DNA of 64,000 bases from contig NZ_CP014264.1 in the NCBI RefSeq assembly GCF_001553685.1, positions 876,001-940,000 of the forward strand, read 5' to 3'. The position numbers and the translations under genes are program-made. Positions 47,094-57,396 of this stretch are shown here, piece after piece. How positions within the stretch are numbered: position 1 is the first letter of the stretch; the number at the start of each line of letters is the position of its first letter. Source of the stretch: Streptococcus sp. oral taxon 431 (lineage in GTDB: Bacteria > Bacillota > Bacilli > Lactobacillales > Streptococcaceae). Under the pieces are notes generated by a model, which was not told the origin of the DNA, ran no database searches, and was given only the letters and a program-made list of their open reading frames with translations.

Positions 47094-47269
47094 ATGGTTG
47101 TGACAAATGTATCTCAGCCAAAGATTGATAATTTTTACGCAATAGCTGATGAACTCTCAGAATAGACTTCAATCAAGAATTTTGGAAGAAAAGTGTTGAG
47201 AGGTTGGATATAAAAGAAGATAAGCAAATCAGCCTGGCCTTTAAATTGGCCCTACGGGATTATTTATAG
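47094..47269 (+). pseudogene. Remnant of an unidentified gene
   Basis: Two short frames one base apart read MVVTNVSQPKIDNFYAIADE (from the ATG at 47094, stop at 47163) and then FNQEFWKKSVERLDIKED, KQISLAFKLALRDYL (stop at 47269). Joined by a single-base shift they would make one helical, charged segment of about 58 residues. There is no ribosome binding site. I do not recognise the parent gene. A terminator follows directly. Confidence 0.35.
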
Positions 47270-47273
47270 AAGA

Positions 47274-47308
47274 CAAAGACGTGTCAATTCAGCACGTCTT
47301 TTTTTACT
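47274..47308 (+). terminator. Terminator before the HAD genes
   Basis: AAGACGTG and CACGTCTT are followed by TTTTT. Confidence 0.8.
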
Positions 47309-47315
47309 TTTTCTA

Positions 47316-47324
47316 TGGTATAAT
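47316..47324 (+). promoter_or_regulatory. Extended -10 promoter of the HAD-HAD-ftsY operon
   Basis: TGGTATAAT at 47316-47324, 37 bases before the chosen start at 47362. It lies immediately behind the terminator T-run. Confidence 0.75.
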
Positions 47325-47361
47325 AGAAGGTAGATTTATTAATTGGAGTATGAAGAATTTT

Positions 47362-48153
47362 ATGATTAAATTAGTAGCAACGGATATGGACGGTACTTTT
47401 TTGGATGGTGCCGGTCAATTTGATATGGAGCGTCTGAAAAAGTTGCTCCATTCTTATAAAGAAAAAGGAATCTATTTTGCTGTTGCATCTGGTCGTGGGC
47501 TTTTGTCACTTGAAAAGCATTTTGCGGATGTCAAAGATGAGATAATCTTTATTGCTGAAAATGGTAGTTTGGTTCGTTTTCATGGAGAGGACCTTTATGA
47601 AGCAACCATGCCTCGTGATTTTTACCTATCAACATTTGAAAAGCTAAAGACTTCACCTTATTTTGATGAGAAGAAGATGCTCTTGACTGGTAAGAAAGCT
47701 TGTTATGTATTAGACACAGTAGACGAAACCTATCTTATGTTTAGCCATCATTACAATGAAAATATCAAAAAAGTAGCTAGTTTAGAAGATATTACCGATG
47801 AGATTTTCAAATTCACAACTAACTTCACTGAAGAAACGGTTGACGCTGGAGAAGCTTGGGTCAATGAACATGTTCCTGGTGTCAAGGCTATGACGACAGG
47901 CTTTGAATCCATTGATATCGTTTTAGACCATGTTGATAAGGGAGTCGCTATTGTCGAATTGGCTAAGAAATTGAATCTAGATATGGACCAGGTGATGGCC
48001 TTTGGTGATAATCTTAATGACCTGCACATGATGCAAGTTGTAGGGCACCCAGTCGCACCTGAAAATGCTCGTCCAGAGATTTTAGAACTAGCTGAAACAG
48101 TTATCGGACATCACAAAGACCAATCAGTTATTGCTTATATGGAGGGATTGTAA
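47362..48153 (+). CDS. Cof-type HAD phosphatase
   Basis: A 263-residue HAD-IIB phosphatase. Motif I is ATDMDGTFLDG (residues 6-16), motif II lies in VASGRG, and motif III/IV is MAFGDNLNDLHMMQVVGHPVAPENA. Cof-type enzymes act on sugar or flavin-like phosphates; the substrate is unknown. Two in-frame ATG codons compete: 47350, which is only 1 base from GGAG, and 47362, which gives the family N-terminus MIKLVATDMDG. The second is chosen. It overlaps the next HAD gene by 1 base. Confidence 0.9.
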   Translation: MIKLVATDMDGTFLDGAGQFDMERLKKLLHSYKEKGIYFAVASGRGLLSLEKHFADVKDEIIFIAENGSLVRFHGEDLYEATMPRDFYLSTFEKLKTSPYFDEKKMLLTGKKACYVLDTVDETYLMFSHHYNENIKKVASLEDITDEIFKFTTNFTEETVDAGEAWVNEHVPGVKAMTTGFESIDIVLDHVDKGVAIVELAKKLNLDMDQVMAFGDNLNDLHMMQVVGHPVAPENARPEILELAETVIGHHKDQSVIAYMEGL

Positions 48154-48971
48154 TGGCAGATATTAAATTAATTGCCCTAGACTTAGATGGGACTTTGCTG
48201 ACGACAGACAAGAAATTGACTGATCGTACTAAGGCAACTTTAAAGGCTGCGCGTGATCAAGGAGTCAAAGTGGTACTGACAACTGGACGTCCCCTCAAGG
48301 CTATGGATTTCTTCCTCAAAGAGCTTGGAACAGACGGCCATGATGACGAGTATACTATCACTTTTAATGGTGGATTGGTTCAGAAAAATACGGGTGAAAT
48401 CCTCGATAAGACAGTATTCTCTATTGATGATGTGACACGTATTTACGAGGAAACTGAAAAACTAGGCATTCCCTTAGACGCCATTTCAGAAGGTACAGTT
48501 TACCAAATCCAATCAGATCAAGAGAGTCTGTATGCTAAATTTAATCCTGCTCTGACTTTTGTTCCAATTGACTTTGGAGATTTGTCTAGTCAAATGACTT
48601 ATAATAAATGTGTGACAGCCTTTGCCCAAGAACCGCTGGATGCAGCAATTGCTAACATTTCATCAGACTTGTTTAACAATTATGAAATTTTTAAATCTCG
48701 CGACATGCTTTTGGAATGGTCACCAAAGAACGTTCATAAGGCTACTGGATTAGCTAAATTGATCGACCATCTAGGAATTGACCAAAGTCAGGTGATGGCT
48801 TGTGGAGATGAGGCCAATGACCTTTCTATGATTGAATGGGCAGGACTAGGTGTTGCTATGCAAAATGCTGTGCCTGAGGTCAAGGAAGTTGCAAATGTGG
48901 TGACCCCTATGACCAATGACGAGGAAGCTGTTGCTTGGGCCATTGAAAAATATGTACTGAAGGAGAACTAA
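48153..48971 (+). CDS. Cof-type HAD phosphatase
   Basis: A 272-residue HAD-IIB phosphatase, YidA-like. Motif I is ALDLDGTLLTTDKK, motif II VLTTGRPL, motif III/IV MACGDEANDLSMIEWAGLGVAMQNA. YidA-type enzymes hydrolyse sugar phosphates. It is a distant paralogue of the gene before it, with which it overlaps by 1 base. ftsY follows after 3 bases, with AAGGAG at the end of this gene as its ribosome binding site. Confidence 0.92.
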   Translation: MADIKLIALDLDGTLLTTDKKLTDRTKATLKAARDQGVKVVLTTGRPLKAMDFFLKELGTDGHDDEYTITFNGGLVQKNTGEILDKTVFSIDDVTRIYEETEKLGIPLDAISEGTVYQIQSDQESLYAKFNPALTFVPIDFGDLSSQMTYNKCVTAFAQEPLDAAIANISSDLFNNYEIFKSRDMLLEWSPKNVHKATGLAKLIDHLGIDQSQVMACGDEANDLSMIEWAGLGVAMQNAVPEVKEVANVVTPMTNDEEAVAWAIEKYVLKEN

Positions 48972-48974
48972 AGC

Positions 48975-50420
48975 ATGGGATTATTTGACCGTTTATTTGG
49001 TAGAAAAGAAGAACCAAAAATCGAAGAAGTCGTTAAAGAAGCTTTGCAAAACTTGGATCTGACAGAACCTAGCGAGGAAGTTGAAGCACTTGGAACTGAA
49101 GAAGTTGAAGTGAAAAATACTGAAGAAATCGACCAAAGTTCAGAAGTTGAGGAAACTTATTCTAAAGAAGCTAGTGAGTCGGAAGAACCAGTAGCAGAAA
49201 CAACTCTAGAAACAGTTGAACCAATAGTAACTCCTCATGAAGAAATTCAGCTTGAAGAAGAAACTGAATGCCATTGTTGTCAGGAAGAGTCAACAAAAGT
49301 TGAAGAAACTGAAGAAAGAGTTCAAGAGGTAGCAGAGTTTGTTGCAGAAGAACCTGAGTCACCAGTCGAAGAAGTACCTTCAAGTGATAGCGACGAGGAA
49401 GAAGCTAATCAAGCTCAATCAGACGAGACGGAGTCAGATACTTCTGAAGAAGTGGAAGAAGATCTAGTAAGCGAAGAAACTCCTCAAGTTCAAGAGACTG
49501 TACAGGAAAAGTATGACCGTAGTCTCAAGAAAACTCGTACGGGATTTGGTGCTCGTTTGAATGCCTTCTTTGCTAACTTCCGCTCTGTTGATGAAGAATT
49601 CTTCGAAGAACTAGAAGAACTCTTAATCATGAGTGACGTTGGTGTACAGGTAGCTTCAAATCTCACTGAAGAATTGCGTTATGAAGCCAAGCTTGAAAAT
49701 GCCAAGAAACCAGATGTTCTCCGTCGTGTGATCATCGAAAAATTGGTAGAGCTTTACGAAAAAGATGGACAATACAATGAAAGCATTAACTTCCAAGATG
49801 GCTTGACAGTCATGCTCTTTGTAGGTGTTAATGGTGTCGGGAAAACAACTTCAATCGGTAAATTAGCTCACCGCTACAAACAAGCTGGCAAGAAAGTCAT
49901 GCTTGTTGCTGCGGATACCTTCCGTGCCGGTGCGGTAGCTCAGCTAGCAGAATGGGGCCGTCGTGTAGATGTTCCTGTGGTTACTGGGCCTGAAAAAGCA
50001 GATCCAGCTAGTGTTGTCTTTGATGGGATGGAACGTGCAGTAGCAGAAGGTGTTGACATTTTGATGATTGATACAGCTGGCCGTTTACAAAACAAGGAAA
50101 ACTTGATGGCAGAGTTGGAAAAAATTGGTCGTATCATTAAACGTGTTGTGCCAGAAGCTCCGCATGAAACCTTCCTAGCTCTGGATGCCTCAACAGGTCA
50201 AAACGCTCTTGTACAAGCCAAAGAGTTTTCAAAAATTACTCCTGTTACAGGAATTGTCTTAACCAAGATTGATGGAACTGCCCGAGGTGGTGTTGTTCTG
50301 GCTATCCGTGAGGAACTCAATATTCCTGTTAAGTTGATTGGTTTTGGTGAAAAAATCGATGATATCGGTGAATTTAACTCTGAAAACTTTATGAAGGGCC
50401 TTCTAGAAGGTTTGATATAA
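48975..50420 (+). CDS. ftsY: Signal recognition particle receptor FtsY
   Basis: SRP receptor GTPase that brings ribosomes to the membrane. The 481 residues consist of a long acidic A region (about 15-180, mostly Glu, Val, Ser and Thr), then N and G domains with GVNGVGKTTSIGKLA (about 288-302), DTAGRLQNKENL and TKIDGTARGG. The A region contains an unexpected CHCC cluster (TECHCCQEES, about residue 97). Partner Ffh is encoded at 38321. Acidic A regions are normal in this family. Confidence 0.96.
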   Translation: MGLFDRLFGRKEEPKIEEVVKEALQNLDLTEPSEEVEALGTEEVEVKNTEEIDQSSEVEETYSKEASESEEPVAETTLETVEPIVTPHEEIQLEEETECHCCQEESTKVEETEERVQEVAEFVAEEPESPVEEVPSSDSDEEEANQAQSDETESDTSEEVEEDLVSEETPQVQETVQEKYDRSLKKTRTGFGARLNAFFANFRSVDEEFFEELEELLIMSDVGVQVASNLTEELRYEAKLENAKKPDVLRRVIIEKLVELYEKDGQYNESINFQDGLTVMLFVGVNGVGKTTSIGKLAHRYKQAGKKVMLVAADTFRAGAVAQLAEWGRRVDVPVVTGPEKADPASVVFDGMERAVAEGVDILMIDTAGRLQNKENLMAELEKIGRIIKRVVPEAPHETFLALDASTGQNALVQAKEFSKITPVTGIVLTKIDGTARGGVVLAIREELNIPVKLIGFGEKIDDIGEFNSENFMKGLLEGLI

Positions 50421-50423
50421 ACG

Positions 50424-50457
50424 AAAATCCTGCAAGAATTCTTGCAGGATTGTTTTT
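50424..50457. terminator. Bidirectional terminator between ftsY and zwf
   Basis: AATCCTGCAAG and CTTGCAGGATT form a perfect palindromic stem, with TGTTTTT on the plus side and TTTTCG on the minus side. It serves both convergent genes. Confidence 0.88.
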
Positions 50458-50459
50458 GA

Positions 50460-51947
50460 TTATTCTAAACGACCATCTTTACGATAGGCGATATCTGGTT
50501 GCCAAGTCCACTCAGCTCCGTATTTTTCAAGGAGATCAAAGCTAGCTTGAGGTCCCATGCTACCAGCCTTGTAGTCATGAAGTGGAGCCCCGTTTTCAGC
50601 CCAAAGCTTTTCAATACGGTCAATCAATTTCCAAGAAGCGCTAACTTCTTCCCAGTGGCTAAAGTTAGTTGAATCGTTATTCAATACATCGTAGATTAGC
50701 TTTTCATAAGGATCTGGTGAAGCACCTGTAGCTGTAGCATCAGTTCTGTAGTCAAGCGAATTATGTGCAAGTTTGAACTCTTCTCCAACTTCTTTACCGT
50801 TAAGGCTAAGAGAGAATCCTTCCGTCGGTTGGATGTAGATGGTAAGCACATTCGGTGCTAATGGTTCTCCGAAAATAGAATCCATTTGTTTGAAGACAAT
50901 GTTCACGTGTGTTCCTTTTTCAGTTAGGCGTTTACCTGTACGGAAGAAGAAAGGTACACCACGGAAGCGATCAGTATCTACAAAGAAGGCACCTGAAGCA
51001 AATGTTTCTGTCATAGATTCAGGGTTGACATTTGGTTCGCTACGGTAAGAAATGTATTTCATGCCATCGACTTTACCAGAACGATATTGGCCACGGATGA
51101 AGTGCTCTTTAAGCTCCTCATCTGTAGGGTGGTAAAGGTTCTTGAAGACCTTAATTTTCTCTGCGCGAATGTCATCCTTTGTAAAGCTAGCAGGCTTGTC
51201 CATAGCAAGAAGTGACAGAAGCTGTAGGGTATGGTTTTGAACCATATCACGAAGGGCACCAGACTCATCATAGTAGCCACCACGTTCTTCAACACCTAGA
51301 CGCTCTGCAAAGGTAATCTGAACATTATCGATGTGCTCACGATTCCAAACATTTTCAAAAATCATATTGGCAAAGCGAATGGCAAAAATGCTTTGAATCA
51401 TTTCCTTACCAAGATAATGGTCGATACGATAGATTTGCTCTTCGTTAAAAGTAGCAAGGAGTTCTTCGTTTAGTTTGCTTGCAGTTTCATAGTCTGTTCC
51501 AAAAGGTTTCTCAACAATCAAACGTTCAAAGCCTTTACCGTCAACGATTTGCTCTGACTTGAGGTGTTTGGCGATGGTACCAAAGAACTGAGGTGCCATT
51601 GAGAGGAAGAAGAGTTTGTTGTGCTCAGTCTGATATTTTTCGTTTAATTCAGCCTGAAGCTTACGTAATTCAATATAGTGCTCAGTGTCATTAACATCGT
51701 GACTTTGGTAGTAAAAATGACTAGCAAATGCTTGAGCCTCTTCTGCGCTATCTGCCAAGTCCAAAATAGATTCGACAACAACAGATTCGAAATACTCTTT
51801 ACTCCAAGGACGACGAGCAGTTCCAATCACTGCAAAATGATCAGATAGATTACCACATTTGTAAAGTCTAAAAAGTGAAGGGTAGAGCTTGCGTTTAGCC
51901 AAATCTCCACTTGCACCGAAAATTGTAACAATAACTTTAGATGACAT
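50460..51947 (-). CDS. zwf: Glucose-6-phosphate 1-dehydrogenase
   Basis: First enzyme of the oxidative pentose phosphate pathway, making NADPH. The 495 residues have the N-terminal NADP fold TIFGASGDLAKRKLYPSLF and the active-site signature RIDHYLGKEM (about residue 176) with the catalytic His further on. Full length for the family. The start MSSKVIVTIFG lies behind GTAGCTGG, a weak ribosome binding site. It has its own promoter on the minus strand. Confidence 0.97.
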   Translation of the reverse strand: MSSKVIVTIFGASGDLAKRKLYPSLFRLYKCGNLSDHFAVIGTARRPWSKEYFESVVVESILDLADSAEEAQAFASHFYYQSHDVNDTEHYIELRKLQAELNEKYQTEHNKLFFLSMAPQFFGTIAKHLKSEQIVDGKGFERLIVEKPFGTDYETASKLNEELLATFNEEQIYRIDHYLGKEMIQSIFAIRFANMIFENVWNREHIDNVQITFAERLGVEERGGYYDESGALRDMVQNHTLQLLSLLAMDKPASFTKDDIRAEKIKVFKNLYHPTDEELKEHFIRGQYRSGKVDGMKYISYRSEPNVNPESMTETFASGAFFVDTDRFRGVPFFFRTGKRLTEKGTHVNIVFKQMDSIFGEPLAPNVLTIYIQPTEGFSLSLNGKEVGEEFKLAHNSLDYRTDATATGASPDPYEKLIYDVLNNDSTNFSHWEEVSASWKLIDRIEKLWAENGAPLHDYKAGSMGPQASFDLLEKYGAEWTWQPDIAYRKDGRLE

Positions 51948-52017
51948 CCAGCTACCTAATTTCTATTTACTTTCCTAGATATCCTAGGCATGAGGAATCC
52001 CCATTTTCATATCCTTT

Positions 52018-52046
52018 ATTTTATCATAATTTTCTAAAAAAACCAA
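52018..52046 (-). promoter_or_regulatory. Promoter of zwf
   Basis: Minus strand: TTGGTT (52046-52041), 17 bases, TAAAAT (52023-52018), with TGA just before the -10 box. Confidence 0.65.
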
Positions 52047-52090
52047 AAATCCAATACGTCTATACTAAGAGGTTAGGCAAAACTCAATTT

Positions 52091-52197
52091 CATACTCTTC
52101 GAAAATCTCTTCAAACCACGTCAGCGTCGCCTTACCGTACTCAAGTACAGCTTTCGGCTAGCTTCCTAGTTTGCTCTTTGATTTTCATTGAGTATTA
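52091..52197 (+). repeat. BOX element, A-C without boxB
   Basis: boxA (ATACTCTTCGAAAATCTCTT onward, 52091 to about 52148) is joined directly to boxC (CGGCTAGCTTCCTAGTTTGC to GAGTATTA, about 52155-52197). No 45-base boxB unit is present. Orientation is the same as the BOX at 18095. It lies between the zwf promoter and the end of the glutamine transporter genes. The remainder of this gap holds the repeat at 52209 and nothing else. Confidence 0.9.
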
Positions 52198-52208
52198 GGA
52201 GCAACCGA

Positions 52209-52289
52209 AGTAAATCTTTCTACAATAAAACGCATAATATCAAGCTTTTAACACCTGATACAATGCGTTTTTTGATTATAAAGACTTTT
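52209..52289 (-). repeat. Terminator-like dispersed repeat, copy B
   Basis: The reverse complement starts AAAAGTCTTTATAATC and ends GAAAGATTTACT, like copy A at 30041-30124, with the same TATCAGGTGTT core and hairpin arms AAAACGCAT / ATGCGTTTT. On the minus strand it directly follows the ATPase gene at 52300-53040 and probably ends that transcript. Confidence 0.75.
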
Positions 52290-52299
52290 AGCCCTGCCT

Positions 52300-53040
52300 C
52301 TAGGCGTTTAGAACCTTGTCTAAAAATTCTTTAAGACGAGGATGTTGTGGGTTATCAAAGATTTGGTCGGGTGTTCCGTCCTCGAGGAATTCACCGTCAG
52401 CAGTAAAGATTACACGATTGGCAACCTTGCGGGCGAATCCCATTTCGTGGGTTACGATGATCATAGTCATGCCTTGTTCAGCCAATTCCTTCATAACGTT
52501 AAGAACGTCGCCGACCATCTCAGGGTCAAGGGCAGAAGTGGGTTCGTCAAAGAGCATGATGTCAGGATTCATAGCCAAGCCACGAGCGATAGCCACACGT
52601 TGTTTTTGTCCACCTGATAGACTTTCAGGATTTGCATTAGCCTTATCAGCCAATCCAACTTTTTCAAGGAGTTCCATTCCCAATTTTTCAGCTTCGGCCT
52701 TAGTCATCAACTTATGCTCCACTGGAGCGAAAGTGATATTTTCTAATACCGTCATATGTGGGAAAAGATTGAAGTGCTGGAAAACCATTCCGACATTTTC
52801 ACGAACGTGGTCCACGTTGGTTGCTTTATCCGTCAAATCATAACCATTAACCGTGATATGACCTTTTGTACCTTCCTCAAGGAGATTCAAGCTACGCAAG
52901 AAAGTTGATTTACCTGAACCAGAAGGTCCAATGATACAAACAACATCTCCTTCATAGAATTTTGCTGAAATTCCTTTAAGGACTTTGTTTTTACCATATT
53001 GCTTATGTAAATTATCGACATCGATTTTTAATTTAGCCAT
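52300..53040 (-). CDS. Polar amino-acid ABC transporter ATPase (GlnQ type)
   Basis: A 246-residue ABC ATPase of the glutamine/polar amino-acid group. Walker A is [13 protein letters not shown]-loop [13 protein letters not shown], signature LSGGQKQR, Walker [14 protein letters not shown] and H-loop VTHEMGFAR. It energises the fused receptor-permease gene directly upstream; start and stop overlap by 1 base. Confidence 0.95.
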   Translation of the reverse strand: MAKLKIDVDNLHKQYGKNKVLKGISAKFYEGDVVCIIGPSGSGKSTFLRSLNLLEEGTKGHITVNGYDLTDKATNVDHVRENVGMVFQHFNLFPHMTVLENITFAPVEHKLMTKAEAEKLGMELLEKVGLADKANANPESLSGGQKQRVAIARGLAMNPDIMLFDEPTSALDPEMVGDVLNVMKELAEQGMTMIIVTHEMGFARKVANRVIFTADGEFLEDGTPDQIFDNPQHPRLKEFLDKVLNA

Positions 53041-55214
53041 TATTGAATCCTCTTTTCTAAGCGTTTTGCAAGTCTAGTAAGAAGAGTGATAATCACAAGA
53101 TAGAAGACTGCGAGAATTGCATACATTTTGAAACTTTGGTAGTTACGGGCGATGATAATCTTACCAGTCTGGAAGAGCTCTACTAGCCCGATTGCAGATA
53201 CGATAGTTGTATCTTTAAGTGCGATAACAAATTGGTTGACAAAGTTTGGAAGCATAAGTTTGGTTGCTTGTGGCAAGACAATCTTACGCATGGTTTTACT
53301 GTAAGAGATACCAAGGCTTCGACTAGCTTCCATTTGTCCGATAGGAACAGCCTTAATACCACCACGAACAATTTCAGCGATGTAGGCAGCTGAGTTTAGC
53401 GAGAGGGCGATTGTACCAGCGACAAAGTCATTGATTGGACTCTGTTGACCTGTAAGGGATTCGATAAAGTTAGGAATTCCCCAGAAGATAAAGGCAGCAA
53501 GAATCATCAATGGAATACCACGAATCACATCGACAAAGATTTCCGAAATGAGACGAAGTGATTTATAAGGACTAACGCTAAACATACCAAAGATAATCCC
53601 AATAACAATCGCAATTGCAAAGGAAATTAGAGCTAGAGAAAGGGTAATTCCTAGTCCGCTGAGGAGTTGTTTATAGTTGTTTTTCAACAAGCCCCAAATA
53701 GTAGTTTCGTCAACAGTTGATGATTCACTTGTTGAATCAGTTGCAAGGTATTTATCAAGAATCTTTTGGAATTCACCGCTTGCTTTAAGATTTGCAAGAC
53801 CGTTGTTGAACATTTCAATCAATTCAGGATTGCTTCCCTTTTTAACTGCAAAAGCAGTTTCACCAATTGGAGTACCTTCGATTGGTGTTTTTAATTTTTG
53901 ACCCTGACTGATAGAGTATTTAAGAACGGGTTCGTCATCCATCACAGCATCAACTGCACCAGTATTCAAGCTGTCATACATAGATGAACCATCTGCAAAG
54001 GTTTTAATTTTATAACCATATTTGCTTTGATTTTCAGTTAGGAAGGTTTGAGAAGCCGTCCCGTTTTTTACACCAACGGTTTTACCCTTCAAATCTTCAT
54101 AAGAAGAAATCGTACTTGATTCCTTAACTCCAAGAATAGTATTAGCTGTATAGTAAGAATCAGAGAAATCAAAGGTTTCTTTACGAGCGTCTGTAACAGA
54201 CATACCAGCAATCATACCATCAGCTTGACCAGATTGAACTGCGTTAATAGCAGCGTCAAAACCTGGGTTGGTGATTTCAATTTCAAAACCTTGGTCTTCG
54301 GCAATAGCCTTGATCAAGTCCATATCAATACCAGTGTACTGGTTGCTTGAGTTCTGGAAGACAAATGGTGCAAATGAAGAATCACTAGCGATAACGTATT
54401 TTGATTTAACTGGAGTAGCTTTTTGACCTGCGCTTGTAGTAGAAGTGAGAGAAGTCACTTGTGAACTAGTTTTAGAAGAGTTTGTCCATTTATTGATAAT
54501 TTTGTCCAAGCTACCATCTTTTTTCATCTGAGCTAAAGCTTCGTTAAATTCTGTAACTAGGTATTCGTACTTGCTGCCTTTTTTAACACCGAAAGCAAAG
54601 CTTCCAACGGCTTCTCCGTCCATGTTGATACTGAGATCTTGCCCTTGGTTAATAGCGTACTCGATAACTGGTTTGTCATCCATGATGGCATTTACAGCAC
54701 CTGTACTGAGACTGTTATTCATCAAATCCCCAGTATCAAAGGTTTTGATAGTGAAACCATATTTATCTTTGATACTTTCTAGGAAACGTTGTGCAGCAGT
54801 ACCGTTTTTAACACCAACAGTTTTACCACTTAGTTCTTCATACTTAGTGATTTTATTAGACTTAGTCGTTGCGATGACAACTTTTGTATCATAGTATGTA
54901 TCAGACATGGTAAAGACGTTTTCACGTTCTTTGGTTTTTGTCATACCAGCCATGATCGCATCTGCTTGCCCTGCTTGGACCGCATTGACAGCAGCATCAA
55001 AGCCTGGATAAGACATTTGGATATTCCATCCTTTTATCTCAGCGACTTTATTGATGATGTCGACATCAATTCCTTTATAAGTCTGGTCTGTATCTTTAAA
55101 CTCAAAGGGCGCATAAGCAGTATCACTAACAATCTTGATAGTGTCCGCATTAACATAGCCTAGAGAGAATAAGGGAAATAAAAATAATAAAAATGCAAGG
55201 ATTTTTTTCTTCAT
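53040..55214 (-). CDS. Fused double-receptor/permease of a polar amino-acid ABC transporter
   Basis: A 724-residue protein of the GlnHP type. After a signal peptide (1-23) come two SBP_bac_3 receptor domains (about 24-250 and 273-495), both with the same landmarks (TAYAPFEF / [19 protein letters not shown] / [11 protein letters not shown]), then a permease domain with membrane segments from about 512 to 720 and the coupling loop [20 protein letters not shown]. It imports glutamine or similar amino acids. The tandem receptors may raise affinity or widen the range. The following gene supplies the ATPase. Confidence 0.95.
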   Translation of the reverse strand: MKKKILAFLLFLFPLFSLGYVNADTIKIVSDTAYAPFEFKDTDQTYKGIDVDIINKVAEIKGWNIQMSYPGFDAAVNAVQAGQADAIMAGMTKTKERENVFTMSDTYYDTKVVIATTKSNKITKYEELSGKTVGVKNGTAAQRFLESIKDKYGFTIKTFDTGDLMNNSLSTGAVNAIMDDKPVIEYAINQGQDLSINMDGEAVGSFAFGVKKGSKYEYLVTEFNEALAQMKKDGSLDKIINKWTNSSKTSSQVTSLTSTTSAGQKATPVKSKYVIASDSSFAPFVFQNSSNQYTGIDMDLIKAIAEDQGFEIEITNPGFDAAINAVQSGQADGMIAGMSVTDARKETFDFSDSYYTANTILGVKESSTISSYEDLKGKTVGVKNGTASQTFLTENQSKYGYKIKTFADGSSMYDSLNTGAVDAVMDDEPVLKYSISQGQKLKTPIEGTPIGETAFAVKKGSNPELIEMFNNGLANLKASGEFQKILDKYLATDSTSESSTVDETTIWGLLKNNYKQLLSGLGITLSLALISFAIAIVIGIIFGMFSVSPYKSLRLISEIFVDVIRGIPLMILAAFIFWGIPNFIESLTGQQSPINDFVAGTIALSLNSAAYIAEIVRGGIKAVPIGQMEASRSLGISYSKTMRKIVLPQATKLMLPNFVNQFVIALKDTTIVSAIGLVELFQTGKIIIARNYQSFKMYAILAVFYLVIITLLTRLAKRLEKRIQ

Positions 55215-55243
55215 GTTTAGTCTCCTTTTTAGAATATTTAACC

Positions 55244-55272
55244 ATTATAGCAGAAACTAAAAAAGTTGGCAA
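55244..55272 (-). promoter_or_regulatory. Promoter of the glutamine-type transporter operon
   Basis: Minus strand: TTGCCA (55272-55267), 17 bases, extended -10 TGCTATAAT (TATAAT at 55249-55244). Confidence 0.85.
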
Positions 55273-55355
55273 ATATTTAGTGCTTTTATGTAAGAAGATG
55301 TGACATGAGATACTAAATGGCAAGAAGTTGAGAATCAGTAAGTCGATCCTTTTTA

Positions 55356-55364
55356 TGGTAAAAT
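55356..55364 (+). promoter_or_regulatory. Extended -10 promoter of uvrB
   Basis: TGGTAAAAT at 55356-55364; -35 not clear. Divergent from the transporter promoter. I see no clear LexA-type or DinR box. Confidence 0.6.
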
Positions 55365-55394
55365 AGAAGGATAGAAAAGATGTATGAGGCAATT

Positions 55395-57383
55395 ATGATC
55401 AATAGAATTACAGACAACAAATTTAAACTCGTATCTAAATACCAACCGTCTGGGGATCAACCGCAGGCTATTGAGCAGTTGGTAGATAACATTGAGGGTG
55501 GAGAAAAGGCCCAAATCCTGATGGGGGCGACTGGTACAGGAAAGACCTATACCATGAGCCAGGTGATTTCTAAAATTAATAAACCAACCCTAGTCATCGC
55601 CCACAATAAGACGCTAGCAGGCCAGCTCTATGGGGAGTTTAAGGAATTTTTCCCTGAAAATGCAGTTGAGTACTTCGTATCTTACTATGATTACTACCAG
55701 CCGGAAGCTTATGTTCCATCGAGCGATACCTACATCGAAAAAGATAGTTCAGTCAACGATGAGATTGATAAACTTCGTCACTCCGCGACTTCAGCACTCT
55801 TGGAGCGTAACGATGTCATCGTTGTAGCATCTGTATCTTGTATTTATGGTTTGGGTTCGCCTAAGGAATACGCTGATAGTGTCGTTAGTCTCCGTCCAGG
55901 TCTTGAGATTTCTCGAGATAAACTGCTCAATGACTTGGTTGATATTCAGTTCGAACGCAATGACATTGATTTTCAGCGTGGAAGATTCCGTGTTCGTGGA
56001 GATGTGGTGGAGATTTTCCCAGCCTCTCGTGATGAGCATGCCTTTCGCGTAGAGTTTTTCGGCGATGAGATCGATCGCATCCGTGAAGTCGAAGCTTTAA
56101 CTGGTCAAGTTCTGGGCGAAGTGGATCATTTGGCTATTTTTCCAGCTACTCACTTTGTGACTAATGATGACCACATGGAAGTAGCTATTGCTAAGATCGA
56201 GGCCGAGTTGGAGGAGCAGTTAGCTATCTTTGAGAAGGAAGGCAAACTCCTCGAAGCGCAACGCTTGAAACAACGGACAGAGTACGATATCGAGATGCTA
56301 CGTGAGATGGGTTATACCAATGGTGTCGAAAACTACTCACGTCACATGGATGGACGAAGCGAAGGAGAGCCACCGTACACCCTTCTTGATTTCTTCCCGG
56401 ATGATTTTTTGATTATGATAGATGAGAGTCACATGACTATGGGGCAAATCAAAGGAATGTATAATGGAGACCGTTCACGTAAGGAAATGTTGGTTAACTA
56501 CGGTTTCCGTTTGCCGTCTGCCTTGGACAACCGTCCCCTCCGTCGTGAAGAGTTTGAAAGTCATGTCCACCAAATTGTCTACGTTTCAGCGACACCTGGT
56601 GATTACGAGATGGAACAAACGGACACCGTGATTGAGCAAATCATTCGTCCAACAGGTCTTTTGGATCCTGAGGTAGAAGTGCGTCCAACCATGGGACAGA
56701 TTGATGACCTCCTGGGGGAAATCAATGCCCGAGTTGAAAAGAACGAGCGTACCTTTATTACAACCTTGACCAAGAAAATGGCAGAAGACTTGACAGACTA
56801 CTTCAAGGAAATGGGGATCAAGGTCAAGTACATGCACTCGGATATCAAGACTTTAGAGCGGACAGAGATTATCCGAGATTTACGATTAGGAGTCTTTGAT
56901 GTCTTGGTTGGAATCAATCTCCTTCGTGAAGGGATTGACATTCCTGAAGTAAGTCTGGTTGCTATTCTCGATGCTGACAAGGAAGGCTTCCTCCGAAATG
57001 AACGTGGTCTTATTCAGACCATTGGACGTGCAGCTCGTAATAGTGAAGGGCATGTCATCATGTATGCTGATACTATGACTCAGTCTATGCAAAAAGCCAT
57101 TGATGAAACAGCTCGTCGTCGTAAAATTCAGATGGCCTATAATGAAGAACATGGCATTGTCCCACAAACTATTAAGAAGGAAATCCGAGACCTTATCTCT
57201 GTCACAAAAACTGTGGCTAAAGAAGAGGACAAGGAAGTCGATATCAATAGCCTCAATAAACAAGAACGCAAAGAACTAGTCAAGAAACTGGAAAAACAAA
57301 TGCAAGAAGCCGTCGAAGTGCTTGACTTTGAGTTGGCAGCGCAAATACGTGATATGATGTTGGAAGTCAAGGCGTTGGGTTAG
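55395..57383 (+). CDS. uvrB: Excinuclease ABC subunit B
   Basis: Damage-verification helicase of nucleotide excision repair; works with UvrA and UvrC. The 662 residues have Walker [13 protein letters not shown], the damage-binding hairpin region [12 protein letters not shown], Walker B IDESHMT, motif [10 protein letters not shown] and the C-terminal UVR domain ([18 protein letters not shown]). The start at 55395 (MINRITDN) with GAGG before it fits the family; an in-frame ATG at 55380 adds 5 residues. The last 89 bases plus the stop region are repeated at 59315-59409. Confidence 0.96.
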   Translation: MINRITDNKFKLVSKYQPSGDQPQAIEQLVDNIEGGEKAQILMGATGTGKTYTMSQVISKINKPTLVIAHNKTLAGQLYGEFKEFFPENAVEYFVSYYDYYQPEAYVPSSDTYIEKDSSVNDEIDKLRHSATSALLERNDVIVVASVSCIYGLGSPKEYADSVVSLRPGLEISRDKLLNDLVDIQFERNDIDFQRGRFRVRGDVVEIFPASRDEHAFRVEFFGDEIDRIREVEALTGQVLGEVDHLAIFPATHFVTNDDHMEVAIAKIEAELEEQLAIFEKEGKLLEAQRLKQRTEYDIEMLREMGYTNGVENYSRHMDGRSEGEPPYTLLDFFPDDFLIMIDESHMTMGQIKGMYNGDRSRKEMLVNYGFRLPSALDNRPLRREEFESHVHQIVYVSATPGDYEMEQTDTVIEQIIRPTGLLDPEVEVRPTMGQIDDLLGEINARVEKNERTFITTLTKKMAEDLTDYFKEMGIKVKYMHSDIKTLERTEIIRDLRLGVFDVLVGINLLREGIDIPEVSLVAILDADKEGFLRNERGLIQTIGRAARNSEGHVIMYADTMTQSMQKAIDETARRRKIQMAYNEEHGIVPQTIKKEIRDLISVTKTVAKEEDKEVDINSLNKQERKELVKKLEKQMQEAVEVLDFELAAQIRDMMLEVKALG

Positions 57384-57389
57384 ATAGGA
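57295..57389 (+). repeat. Direct repeat, left copy (functional uvrB 3' end)
   Basis: Ninety-five bases that end 6 bases after the uvrB stop codon. They recur at 59315-59409 exactly 2020 bases downstream with one difference (G57302 against A59322). The inner 87 bases (57303-57389) are identical. This copy completes uvrB and carries on into the ribosome binding site of the cassette gene. Confidence 0.95.
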
Positions 57390-57396
57390 GGAGCTT

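Noticed and set aside
52316..52843. 175-residue plus-strand ORF
   Set aside because: It lies opposite the ABC ATPase gene, whose motifs are complete; it has no ribosome binding site and is a shadow frame.
55244..55364. SOS-type operator in the uvrB/transporter divergent region
   Set aside because: No palindrome of a recognisable LexA/DinR type is present, and streptococci of this group lack a classical LexA system.
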